From positions 1 through 48,009 of the IMG/VR virus record IMGVR_UViG_3300050821_003180: 48,009 bases of DNA. One strand, written 5' to 3'. This stretch comes from a virus. The translations under genes and the position numbers were made by a program. The notes under the pieces were generated by a model. That model was not told the DNA's origin, made no database searches, and saw only the letters and a program-made list of their open reading frames with translations. The stretch's first letter is position 1. Each line of letters starts with the position of its first letter. Shown here one piece after another: positions 1 to 6,235 of the stretch.

Positions 1-242
1 ACTTCATACAGATCGGTCGCGGTGCCTGCAAAAGTTCGATAAGCGCCACTCAGCAATTCGCAAGTAGCCGCGCCCGTCACTTTTGCAGGAAATGCAGGAT
101 TACCAAACGGCAATGGGGATGCAGCAGACCTCATGCCGCGCACTGTAGGAACCAGATTTTGACAATTCAGCAGCGCGCCCGGAGTAGTAGGATCGACGGA
201 CGGCGTGAACCCCTTGAAAGGTACAAAAACGCCTGCTGGCAT
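1..242 (-). CDS. Virion protein, N-terminal part only (cut by window edge)
   Basis: Reading leftward from an ATG at 242-240, an open frame runs off the left edge, giving about 80 residues that begin MPAGVFVPFKGFTPSVD and contain LVPTVRGMRSA. It starts 1 bp after the stop of the adaptor gene, so it belongs to the late leftward operon. A gene here, next to the adaptor, is usually a tail-connection or DNA-stabilisation protein (P22 gp10 position). The N-terminal phrase about 'NLVPTVRGMRSA' resembles starts of such beta-rich proteins, but most of the protein is missing, so the role is inferred from position. Confidence 0.7.
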   Translation of the reverse strand, partial: MPAGVFVPFKGFTPSVDPTTPGALLNCQNLVPTVRGMRSAASPLPFGNPAFPAKVTGAATCELLSGAYRTFAGTATDLYE

Positions 243-243
243 A

Positions 244-858
244 TTAACCCGCCCGGATAGTCAGTGGGCCAGCGGGGTACTGGCTCCGCTTTTCGTCATC
301 ACTATAAGTCGCAATCTGCGAATCGCGCTTTGCCATCCAATACTGGGCCTTCTCTGCATCACGTGTATACGAAAAGGCTTCATGAAGCACACCACTCAAA
401 TAAATCAGCGGGGAATCCTCCAGCAACCAGTTAGACTCATTGGTCTCTGAGAGACCTTCAAGAATCTGGTAATAATCAAGCTGAAAAACTTGCCCAAGCT
501 GCGGTACGCTTAATGAAATATTGTTGCCAAGAATCTGGTAACCCCTGCCGATCTGCGGAATATTACCATTCGCGTAGCTCGAATCCCAGCTAATCGGGAA
601 GAAATCGATAAGCTGACCGCCCATGTACGCCTGAATCGGCGCTTTCATATCGGTAGGACCAGGAAAGACTGTTTGCGTCGGGGTCACTTGAAATGAACGG
701 CGACGAGGTACAACGTTAAAGAGTTCTTCGCATTTGTCGAAATAATCCTCAGCAAACTGAATAAAAACGGGAATCATCACGGCCAAATCGGTCCGCTTGA
801 TATACTTGGCGACATTCGAGACCAGATCGTCATAGTCTTGGATGTTTACGTTAGGCAT
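244..858 (-). CDS. Head-tail adaptor protein (SU10 adaptor / P22 gp4-like)
   Basis: A 204-residue protein with the layout of the SU10-type adaptor family: an N-terminal helical part (about 1-50, starting MPNVNIQDYDDLVSNVAKYI, a segment that binds the portal rim in this family), a central beta-rich part with FELDYY-like strands (residues 60-135), and a C-terminal helical part with LLEDSPLIYLSGVLHEAF and an Asp/Glu-rich end. The family forms a ring under the portal that closes the packaged head and connects the tail. It sits downstream of portal, scaffold and major head protein and directly before another virion gene, the expected place. Start at 858 is the only ATG near the end of the previous gene. 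Confidence 0.75.
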   Translation of the reverse strand: MPNVNIQDYDDLVSNVAKYIKRTDLAVMIPVFIQFAEDYFDKCEELFNVVPRRRSFQVTPTQTVFPGPTDMKAPIQAYMGGQLIDFFPISWDSSYANGNIPQIGRGYQILGNNISLSVPQLGQVFQLDYYQILEGLSETNESNWLLEDSPLIYLSGVLHEAFSYTRDAEKAQYWMAKRDSQIATYSDDEKRSQYPAGPLTIRAG

Positions 859-873
859 GATGATCCCGATTTA

Positions 874-1278
874 TTACGCACCAGCCGTTACGGCCGTGAG
901 AGCCCCGCTGGCCACATTAGCGACAGTGCCCGCGCTGTTCAAGCCAGACACGCCGCTCGATACGGTACCCGCGTGATTCTTCAACACGACCGCGCCGTTA
1001 TTGCTCAGGATCGTATCGGTCCCAGCAAGCGTGACGACCCCACCAACTTCAGTCAGCGTACGCTGAACGCCGCCGCCTTGCGTCTGAACCGTCAGGCTCA
1101 AGCCGACTTCGGTTGGCATAGCGCCGCCTGCCTGAATCTCAGTCCAACCAGCCGCGCGCTTGACGTACAGATTCCCCGTCACCGAATCACGTGCAATCTG
1201 GCCATTCGAGCCCTTGGTATTATCCAAGTTAGGCATGGAACCCACTTCCCGCAAATCCATCAGCATGTACATCATCAT
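874..1278 (-). CDS. Hypothetical virion-associated protein
   Basis: A 134-residue protein. Its start overlaps the stop of the upstream gene (ATGA at 1278-1275) and a GGAGGG ribosome site lies just upstream; three ATG codons follow one another, so the exact start is uncertain by one or two residues. The C-terminal two thirds are rich in Gly, Ala, Val and Thr (for example TVSSGVSGLNSAGTVANVAS), a low-complexity beta-prone composition common in minor virion or decoration proteins. No known domain recognised. It lies between a conserved small head-region gene and the adaptor. Confidence 0.7.
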   Translation of the reverse strand: MMMYMLMDLREVGSMPNLDNTKGSNGQIARDSVTGNLYVKRAAGWTEIQAGGAMPTEVGLSLTVQTQGGGVQRTLTEVGGVVTLAGTDTILSNNGAVVLKNHAGTVSSGVSGLNSAGTVANVASGALTAVTAGA

Positions 1279-1610
1279 ACCCTCCCCGGAGCAACCCGGA
1301 AGTCAGCGAACATTGGATCGTTTAACATCTTTTTGATCCACTTTTTGTCGGACCAGAATTCGGCCCACGTGATGCCCCAAACTTGGCAGCAATGCTCAGG
1401 CAACCCCGGAGGAAAAATCGCCACCAACTTCATTTCCTTCGAGCCGTGGTGTCCCTCATTCGATAGCGCCTTAACAACGTCGACTAATCCGTCGAAGCGC
1501 ATATTGTGGACAGCAACCACCGATTCGTCGTCAGGATTCGAAAAAAAATCCGTCTTCGAAACGTAGGCTGGCCCAGTGGGCATCACTTGATTTTTAGGTG
1601 TGAAGTTCAT
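1275..1610 (-). CDS. Hypothetical protein of the head operon
   Basis: A 111-residue protein starting MNFTPKNQVMPTGPAYVSKTD. It contains a Trp-rich stretch (QVWGITWAEFWSDKKW, about residues 76-91) and FPPGLPEHCCQ. I do not recognise the family. Its stop overlaps the next start by 4 bp, so it is likely translationally coupled with its downstream neighbour in the leftward late operon. Soluble, no membrane segment or signal peptide. Confidence 0.7.
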   Translation of the reverse strand: MNFTPKNQVMPTGPAYVSKTDFFSNPDDESVVAVHNMRFDGLVDVVKALSNEGHHGSKEMKLVAIFPPGLPEHCCQVWGITWAEFWSDKKWIKKMLNDPMFADFRVAPGRV

Positions 1611-1626
1611 GGCGGTGAACGATGAA

Positions 1627-1938
1627 TTACAGCGATTCGAACAGTTTGCGGGCCTTGTCGACTTGAGCGATAATCTCGGTCTTGGACATATGAATCATGC
1701 CCTCCAGATCAGCAAGCAGCATGCTCAGTACCGATTGGTGGCTATGCTGCGGATCGACCGGCTCATCGGTACCAGCAGCATCCAAGTCCGTCGCGCCAGT
1801 ATCGGCAGATGCATCGCCGTTTCCCGGCTCACCGTCGGAACCATCGGGCAATACCTCCGATTGCTGCAAACCAGTTTCGGCTCCGGTAGCGGGTTCCAGC
1901 GGCTGCTCGGAGCCTTGCGGCAAATTTTGATCTTCCAT
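1627..1938 (-). CDS. Small acidic hypothetical protein
   Basis: A 103-residue protein. The start is placed at 1938 because GAGGGG lies 7 bases upstream; the frame is open further upstream, but that part has no ribosome site and reads into the moron promoter region. The first 65 residues are strongly acidic and Gly/Pro/Ser-rich (disordered), the last 35 form a predicted helix (VLSMLLADLEGMIHMSKTEI). This layout (acidic disordered head, short helical tail) is seen in small scaffold or accessory head proteins, but no function can be assigned. Confidence 0.6.
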   Translation of the reverse strand: MEDQNLPQGSEQPLEPATGAETGLQQSEVLPDGSDGEPGNGDASADTGATDLDAAGTDEPVDPQHSHQSVLSMLLADLEGMIHMSKTEIIAQVDKARKLFESL

Positions 1939-2029
1939 TTTGCACCCCTCAGATAGTATCATCCTGTAGCTTATTCGAGTCGATGTAGACATGTCAACGG
2001 GAATCATGCTAGAATCTTGTTGCGCCCTC

Positions 2030-2058
2030 TTGCTTAATAGAAATTGCGTTCGCATAAT
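2030..2058 (+). promoter_or_regulatory. Sigma70-like promoter of the moron
   Basis: TTGCTT (2030-2035), a 17-bp spacer and CATAAT (2053-2058) match a sigma70 promoter (4/6 and 5/6). It faces right, against the surrounding late transcription, and lies about 28 bp before the first moron gene. Confidence 0.6.
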
Positions 2059-2085
2059 GAGCGTATTCTATGAGGGATCCATCCG

Positions 2086-2412
2086 ATGAAATATCCGCGC
2101 GCCAGCTTTGCGCTGGCTGCTGGGCTGCTAGTGAGCGCTGGCGTGATCTATGAGGCTGATGCCACCCATGCCGAATCCTGCGCAGCAATGCAGAAAGAAG
2201 CAGATCGAGCCGCACAGGCTCCCAGCCGCCCAAATGCCACCATGATTCTTGGCTTTACCCCAATGAGCGAGTTTGAGAAGGTTTATCCTCCTGCTTGCCA
2301 GCCACTCGATGAAAGCGGCAATACTCTAAGCGCTCTCATCGCTGGCGCATTAGTTGGCGTTCTTTGGTATTACGTTTTCGGAATCCTTGGACGCCTTCTC
2401 CCGAAGTCCTAA
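2086..2412 (+). CDS. Small membrane or exported protein of the moron
   Basis: A 108-residue protein with an N-terminal hydrophobic segment (residues 7-22, preceded by MKYPRAS) that could be a signal peptide or anchor, a Cys-containing middle part, and a second membrane segment near the C-terminus (LSALIAGALVGVLWYYVFGI, about 82-101). Both hydrophobic ends suggest an inner-membrane protein with a periplasmic loop. It is the first of three rightward genes in an otherwise leftward block. GAGG lies 11 bases before the ATG, a little far. Function unknown; superinfection-exclusion proteins have this general shape, but that is only a possibility. Confidence 0.6.
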   Translation: MKYPRASFALAAGLLVSAGVIYEADATHAESCAAMQKEADRAAQAPSRPNATMILGFTPMSEFEKVYPPACQPLDESGNTLSALIAGALVGVLWYYVFGILGRLLPKS

Positions 2413-2424
2413 CCACATGGAGTC

Positions 2425-3102
2425 ATGATGACCCGAATTGCCCCGACTGTTGGCCGTAAGCTCTACTTCTACCCGGGCGGTGACACGAGCGTCCACAAAC
2501 TCGATGACCAGCCCGTCGATGCGACCATCATCTACGTCTGGCCGCAGAGCGATCCGAGCCAGCCCCAGTATCTGAACCTGCACGTGATCGACCATACCGG
2601 CACGCAGCAGACCAAGACTTCGGTCCCGCTGGTGCAAGACGGTGAAGGTGCCCCAGTCATCGGCAACTACGCGATGTGGATGCCGTTCCAGGTCGGGCAA
2701 GCGAAGGCGCAGAACGAACCTGCAACGTTGCAAGTGCCGATGCAAACCTTGGACCAACTGAGCGCGTCCCTGCTGCAAAACAATCCGGGTCTGTCGCAAA
2801 ATATGCAACAAGGCTCCATCATGCCGACACAGTATGCGCCGAGTTTTCAAGGGGCGCTTACTGCGTTAAAGGATGGCCGTCGCGTTGCTCGGTCCGGCTG
2901 GAATGGAAAGGGCATGTTCGCCTATATGGTACCTGCCGCCAGCTATCCGGCACAAACCGGCGCGGCTAAGGCGCATTACGGCGATAATGCACTGGTTCCC
3001 TACAACGCGTATTTTGCGCTGAAGGGCGTCGATAACACTGTCAGCACGTGGGTTCCCAGCGTTTCGGACCTGCTTGCTGAAGACTGGGAGGTACTGCAAT
3101 GA
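2425..3102 (+). CDS. Fusion protein with C-terminal Tad2-like (DUF2829) domain, putative anti-Thoeris protein
   Basis: A 225-residue protein made of two parts. Residues 1 to about 100 (APTVGRKLYFYPGGD, then TSVPLVQDG and YAMWMPFQVGQA) belong to a common phage protein type of unknown function. Residues about 138-225 match the Tad2-like family (formerly DUF2829): SFQGALTALKDGRRVARSGW, the NGKGM turn, a VP segment, and a closing SVSDLLAEDWEVLQ. Tad2 proteins bind the cyclic-ADP-ribose-type signal of Thoeris and so block that defence; this is known for the family and inferred here. A Gln-rich linker joins the parts. It shares a 4-bp overlap with the next gene, so the two are coupled. Whether the ligand pocket is intact needs structure modelling. 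Confidence 0.8.
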   Translation: MMTRIAPTVGRKLYFYPGGDTSVHKLDDQPVDATIIYVWPQSDPSQPQYLNLHVIDHTGTQQTKTSVPLVQDGEGAPVIGNYAMWMPFQVGQAKAQNEPATLQVPMQTLDQLSASLLQNNPGLSQNMQQGSIMPTQYAPSFQGALTALKDGRRVARSGWNGKGMFAYMVPAASYPAQTGAAKAHYGDNALVPYNAYFALKGVDNTVSTWVPSVSDLLAEDWEVLQ

Positions 3103-3452
3103 ATATGGCCGTTGGAAGTCAGTCCGAAGACGGACAAATCGAACTGGAGTTGCAGCGCAAGGGTAAGACCGCGCCCCGCGTGACTCCGCAGGAAATCGAG
3201 GTGTTGGCCGAGAGTCTGAGCTTCGATACCTACCATTTCCCCGGAACCGCGGCGACTGTAGCTATCGCTAAGTTTCCGAGCGGCTATGTCGTAGCTACTG
3301 GCTTTTCATCGGCCATCAGCTTGGCAAACTTTGACGCTGAGATCGGCGCGAAAATCGCCATCAAGGATGCGAAGCACAAGGCCATCGACAAGCTGTGGGA
3401 GTTGGAGGGCTATGCTCTCCGCAAGCGGCTTGACGATATCGCCAGCCGGTAA
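3099..3452 (+). CDS. N4 gp49 / Sf6 gene 66 family protein
   Basis: A 117-residue protein with the signature of this widespread phage family: KGKTAPRVTPQEIE near the N-terminus, GYVVATGFSSAIS in the middle, and NFDAEIGAKIAIKDA followed by LWELEGYALRKRL at the C-terminus. The family is found in many phages, often near immunity or host-takeover genes; its molecular function is not known to me. It overlaps the Tad2-like gene by 4 bp and is followed 3 bp later by a strong terminator, so it ends the moron. Confidence 0.8.
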   Translation: MNMAVGSQSEDGQIELELQRKGKTAPRVTPQEIEVLAESLSFDTYHFPGTAATVAIAKFPSGYVVATGFSSAISLANFDAEIGAKIAIKDAKHKAIDKLWELEGYALRKRLDDIASR

Positions 3453-3454
3453 GC

Positions 3455-3480
3455 AAAAAGCCCTCTACGGAGGGCTTTTT
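3455..3480. terminator. Bidirectional rho-independent terminator
   Basis: GCCCTC (3460-3465), loop TACG, GAGGGC (3470-3475), with five As before and five Ts after. It can stop the rightward moron and also the leftward transcript that enters from 3479. Confidence 0.9.
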
Positions 3481-3670
3481 AGTGGTTTCCCATCTTGCGC
3501 ACTGCGCTGGGCGGTGACCAGCGGGTCTTGGTCACGTTTGAGCCTGCCACGTTCTGACGCCGATCAATCATTGGCGTTTGTGGCGGCTTTCCGATCCCGG
3601 AGGGCGGCGCTACACCAGCAACCGATCCTCCGAGAGCAGACTTAGGCACTTTTGGCAGTTTGAGTGCCAT
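3479..3670 (-). CDS. Small basic hypothetical protein
   Basis: A 63-residue Pro/Lys-rich basic protein (MALKLPKVPKSALGGSVAG...). It is two bases downstream of the previous gene and its stop codon lies within the terminator tail. No good ribosome site is visible, so it is probably read by coupling. Small basic proteins after the major head gene are frequent in this phage type, without a known role. Confidence 0.55.
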   Translation of the reverse strand: MALKLPKVPKSALGGSVAGVAPPSGIGKPPQTPMIDRRQNVAGSNVTKTRWSPPSAVRKMGNH

Positions 3671-3672
3671 GA

Positions 3673-3972
3673 TCAGTTCTGGTAAATCGCGCCCAGCTTG
3701 TGACCGCCACCGAGATTCGCACCAGCATCGCCCGCGCGATCCATGCCGGAGTGAGTCTTCGTGACCGACGGCGATGATCCTTTCGAACCACCCGAGCCGG
3801 GGGAGCCCTTCTTGGTCGGAGTCGATGCCGAGCCGATATCCGGGCCAGCCGCGTCAGCACTGGCACCCTTCGATTGCTTCATCATCGAACCATTGCGGGT
3901 AGTCGAAACAATGCGACCACCGCCTTTCGGAGCGGGGGAACTGCCGCCCTTTGCACCTTGCAACTTAGCCAT
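3673..3972 (-). CDS. Small basic Gly/Ser-rich hypothetical protein
   Basis: A 99-residue low-complexity protein rich in Gly, Ser and Lys (KGSPGSGGSKGSSPSVTKT), with a GAGGTGTTGAA ribosome site before the ATG at 3972. It lies directly downstream of the major head protein. The composition suggests a disordered, possibly DNA- or capsid-binding protein. No family recognised. Confidence 0.6.
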   Translation of the reverse strand: MAKLQGAKGGSSPAPKGGGRIVSTTRNGSMMKQSKGASADAAGPDIGSASTPTKKGSPGSGGSKGSSPSVTKTHSGMDRAGDAGANLGGGHKLGAIYQN

Positions 3973-4002
3973 TTCAACACCTCGTCAAGTTAGATGGCAG
4001 AA

Positions 4003-4022
4003 CGCCCGGAATTACCCGGGCG
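4003..4022 (-). terminator. GC-rich hairpin after the major head gene
   Basis: CGCCCGG, loop AATTAC, CCGGGCG. In the leftward sense only a short weak U-run follows, so it is more likely a partial terminator or 3' stabiliser for the head-protein mRNA. Confidence 0.4.
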
Positions 4023-4048
4023 CTAATAGGCAACCGGGATATCCCCGA

Positions 4049-5008
4049 TTATGCCGTCAAGTCGCGGATTTGGGCACTCGATGCTTCGTTCCGAGCTTCA
4101 AGTGTGCCTTCGTACACGATCTGCCAGTTGCGTGCGTCGCCGGTCTGTGCGAGTTCGGTCTTTTCGAAACCGCGCAGCGTGGCAAGTGCCCACATGGAAG
4201 GATCGACGGCGTAAACCGTCTTATCCGGCGTTGACTGGGCCGATAGCACCCGGTTCGGGATCATGGCGACATTGCCGAAGTCCGAGGCGTACACGGAATA
4301 GGCCGCTTGCAGAATTGCGCCCTTGCCGTTGCCTTCGATCTCCTGCATGCGGGTCGCGTTGCCCGAGAAACCCGACGCGATGATCTTGTCCGACGGCGTC
4401 ATATGGACTTGCGACACGTTGCCGCCAGCCTGATACGCCAGCATCAGTGCGGTTTTCAGCATCGTTTCCGTAAACGCAGCAGCCGTTCCGGCGACCGGGC
4501 CGGTATTCGTCGACGGAACTGGAGCAGCACCACCAGCGCCACCTTGCCAATTCGTCGCAATCCAGCCAGCCAGACCGCGCATCGTACGGCCGACCGAGGT
4601 CGAACCCACCGTCGCGACTTGGCTCGATAGCGCCGCTGCTTCAACGTCCTTCTTCAGTTCGACGGACTTCTTCGCAGCCAAACGCGCAACTTCTTTCGGG
4701 CCTGCCTTGCGTACCGCATCTTGCGTGTTCGACACCGAAAAAGTATCTTGCACGATCTGCGTACGGTTGCCGATACGGGTCGTCGGCGTTTGCGCGGCAT
4801 ACGAAGCGTCCGCACCTTCGACCGCGGCGTTTGCCGCATTCGGAGCGCGCAGCGCGTCGGTTTGCCATTCGTGGTAGACCGCTTCGGCCTTGGTCTTCGC
4901 AATCGAGGACGTGAACGGCGTGTCCGACGGCGAGATCATGAAGACCTTGTCAATCAGGTCTTCGCGGTTGCCTACCACGCTGTACGTGGTGAGGGTATTC
5001 GTGGGCAT
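4049..5008 (-). CDS. Major head (capsid) protein, SU10 type
   Basis: A 319-residue protein of the SU10 major-head family (DUF5309): it starts MPTNTLTTYSVVGNREDLID and has the family phrase VFMISPSDTPFTSSIAK at residues 22-38, then TRIGNRTQIVQDTFSVS, a lysine-rich stretch, and a C-terminal RNWQIVYEGTLEARN. The family folds as an HK97-type shell subunit. It is preceded by TAGGAGT eight bases from the ATG and follows the scaffold gene as expected. Length is normal for the family. No sign of a cleaved N-terminal scaffold domain, consistent with a separate scaffold protein upstream. Confidence 0.85.
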   Translation of the reverse strand: MPTNTLTTYSVVGNREDLIDKVFMISPSDTPFTSSIAKTKAEAVYHEWQTDALRAPNAANAAVEGADASYAAQTPTTRIGNRTQIVQDTFSVSNTQDAVRKAGPKEVARLAAKKSVELKKDVEAAALSSQVATVGSTSVGRTMRGLAGWIATNWQGGAGGAAPVPSTNTGPVAGTAAAFTETMLKTALMLAYQAGGNVSQVHMTPSDKIIASGFSGNATRMQEIEGNGKGAILQAAYSVYASDFGNVAMIPNRVLSAQSTPDKTVYAVDPSMWALATLRGFEKTELAQTGDARNWQIVYEGTLEARNEASSAQIRDLTA

Positions 5009-5038
5009 TTCAGACTCCTATCAGGTTACTGCCGCGCC

Positions 5039-6154
5039 TTATTCGAAAAGCGCGGCCAGCGTATCAACAGATGGATTAGCGTTAAAAGCCTTCGTTGCGT
5101 TAGCCCGCGACAGATTCTGTCGGGACGCTGCGGACTGGGCCGTATTCGCTGCACCGGGACGCTCAACTCGGGACTGCTGACGCACGCCTTGCTGACGATT
5201 TGCTACGGCTGGTTGCCTTGTCGTCTGCGCTGCTGCTTGCGTACCGCCTGCTGCTTTCCGTGCTGTTGCACGAGCCATTGCTTGGTCATACAGCATGGCC
5301 TTGCGTGCGACCAACAATACCTCTGCGCTGTCAACCTGCGCCAAGACGTTCGGGTGGATACCCTGCGCCTTCAGATATGTGTCAATCGCTTGTGCGCCTT
5401 CTGCTGCCTTCTTCGGGTCCGACCACTCAGGAATGGCTGCTTTCAGTTTCGTGTACTGTTCAGCAACGTTCTGTTGGCGGGATGCCTCATTATGTTCAGC
5501 TTGCTGGCGTGCTACATTCGCCTGAACTTGCCGCGCCTGTGCCATTTCCGCCTGTTTCAAATCCCAAGCGTGGCGCTGGCGCACATATTCAGTCGGATTT
5601 TCTTCCAACAGCTTGTTCCAATCGGGCTGCTGGGCCTGAATCAACTGTTGGCTCTGGTTGATATAAAACTCCAGAACCTGACCGAGTTGCTGCTCGCGAG
5701 TATGAATCGTCTGCGCTTTCTCGGTATACTCCTTACGGATCGCCGCTGCTTCTTCGAAACGCTTGTCAGCCGCGACCGCTTTCTGGACGCCAGCCTTCAG
5801 GTCACCGAAGGTATACTCGACTTCCTTGCCATCGATCGTCAGCTTCACCTTGTGGTCATCGGGGATAGCCAACTCCACCGGTGGTGCATTCGGATCAACG
5901 TCGACAATCGGATCGCCGTTTTCATCGAGTTCGACTTCAACTTCTGCATTCGGGTCGACTACAATTGCCGGATCAACCGGGTTGCCATGTTCGTCCAGAA
6001 CGAGATCGTCTTCGCCGTTTTGCTGCGCTTGCGTGCCTTGCTGGCCTTGGTTTTGTGTCGCACTTTGAGTTGCGGAATCATCCGGCTCATCGTTAAACAT
6101 GGATTCCAAGTCAGCTACATCCGCGCCCATTCCTTGGGTAGCTTCAGTTGACAT
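5039..6154 (-). CDS. Scaffolding protein
   Basis: A 371-residue acidic and Gln/Ala-rich protein between portal and major head protein, the standard position of the scaffold. Residues 1-110 are acidic and disordered (NDEPDDSAT, DEHGNPVDPAI), followed by a long coiled-coil region (about 125-300) and a basic, Gln/Arg-rich tail that would contact the capsid. The ATG at 6154 is chosen because GGAG lies eight bases upstream; a GTG three codons earlier is less likely. Function is inferred from position and composition. Confidence 0.75.
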   Translation of the reverse strand: MSTEATQGMGADVADLESMFNDEPDDSATQSATQNQGQQGTQAQQNGEDDLVLDEHGNPVDPAIVVDPNAEVEVELDENGDPIVDVDPNAPPVELAIPDDHKVKLTIDGKEVEYTFGDLKAGVQKAVAADKRFEEAAAIRKEYTEKAQTIHTREQQLGQVLEFYINQSQQLIQAQQPDWNKLLEENPTEYVRQRHAWDLKQAEMAQARQVQANVARQQAEHNEASRQQNVAEQYTKLKAAIPEWSDPKKAAEGAQAIDTYLKAQGIHPNVLAQVDSAEVLLVARKAMLYDQAMARATARKAAGGTQAAAQTTRQPAVANRQQGVRQQSRVERPGAANTAQSAASRQNLSRANATKAFNANPSVDTLAALFE

Positions 6155-6235
6155 GTTGTACACTCCGTTTATGATGTGAATATAAAGTACCGCATGGCGG
6201 GAATCAACGGGAAGATTGTACCTCCCCGCCGAATT

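Noticed and set aside
838-1566. 242-codon rightward frame opposite two small head genes
   Set aside because: Antisense shadow; the leftward genes overlap by ATGA with good sites.
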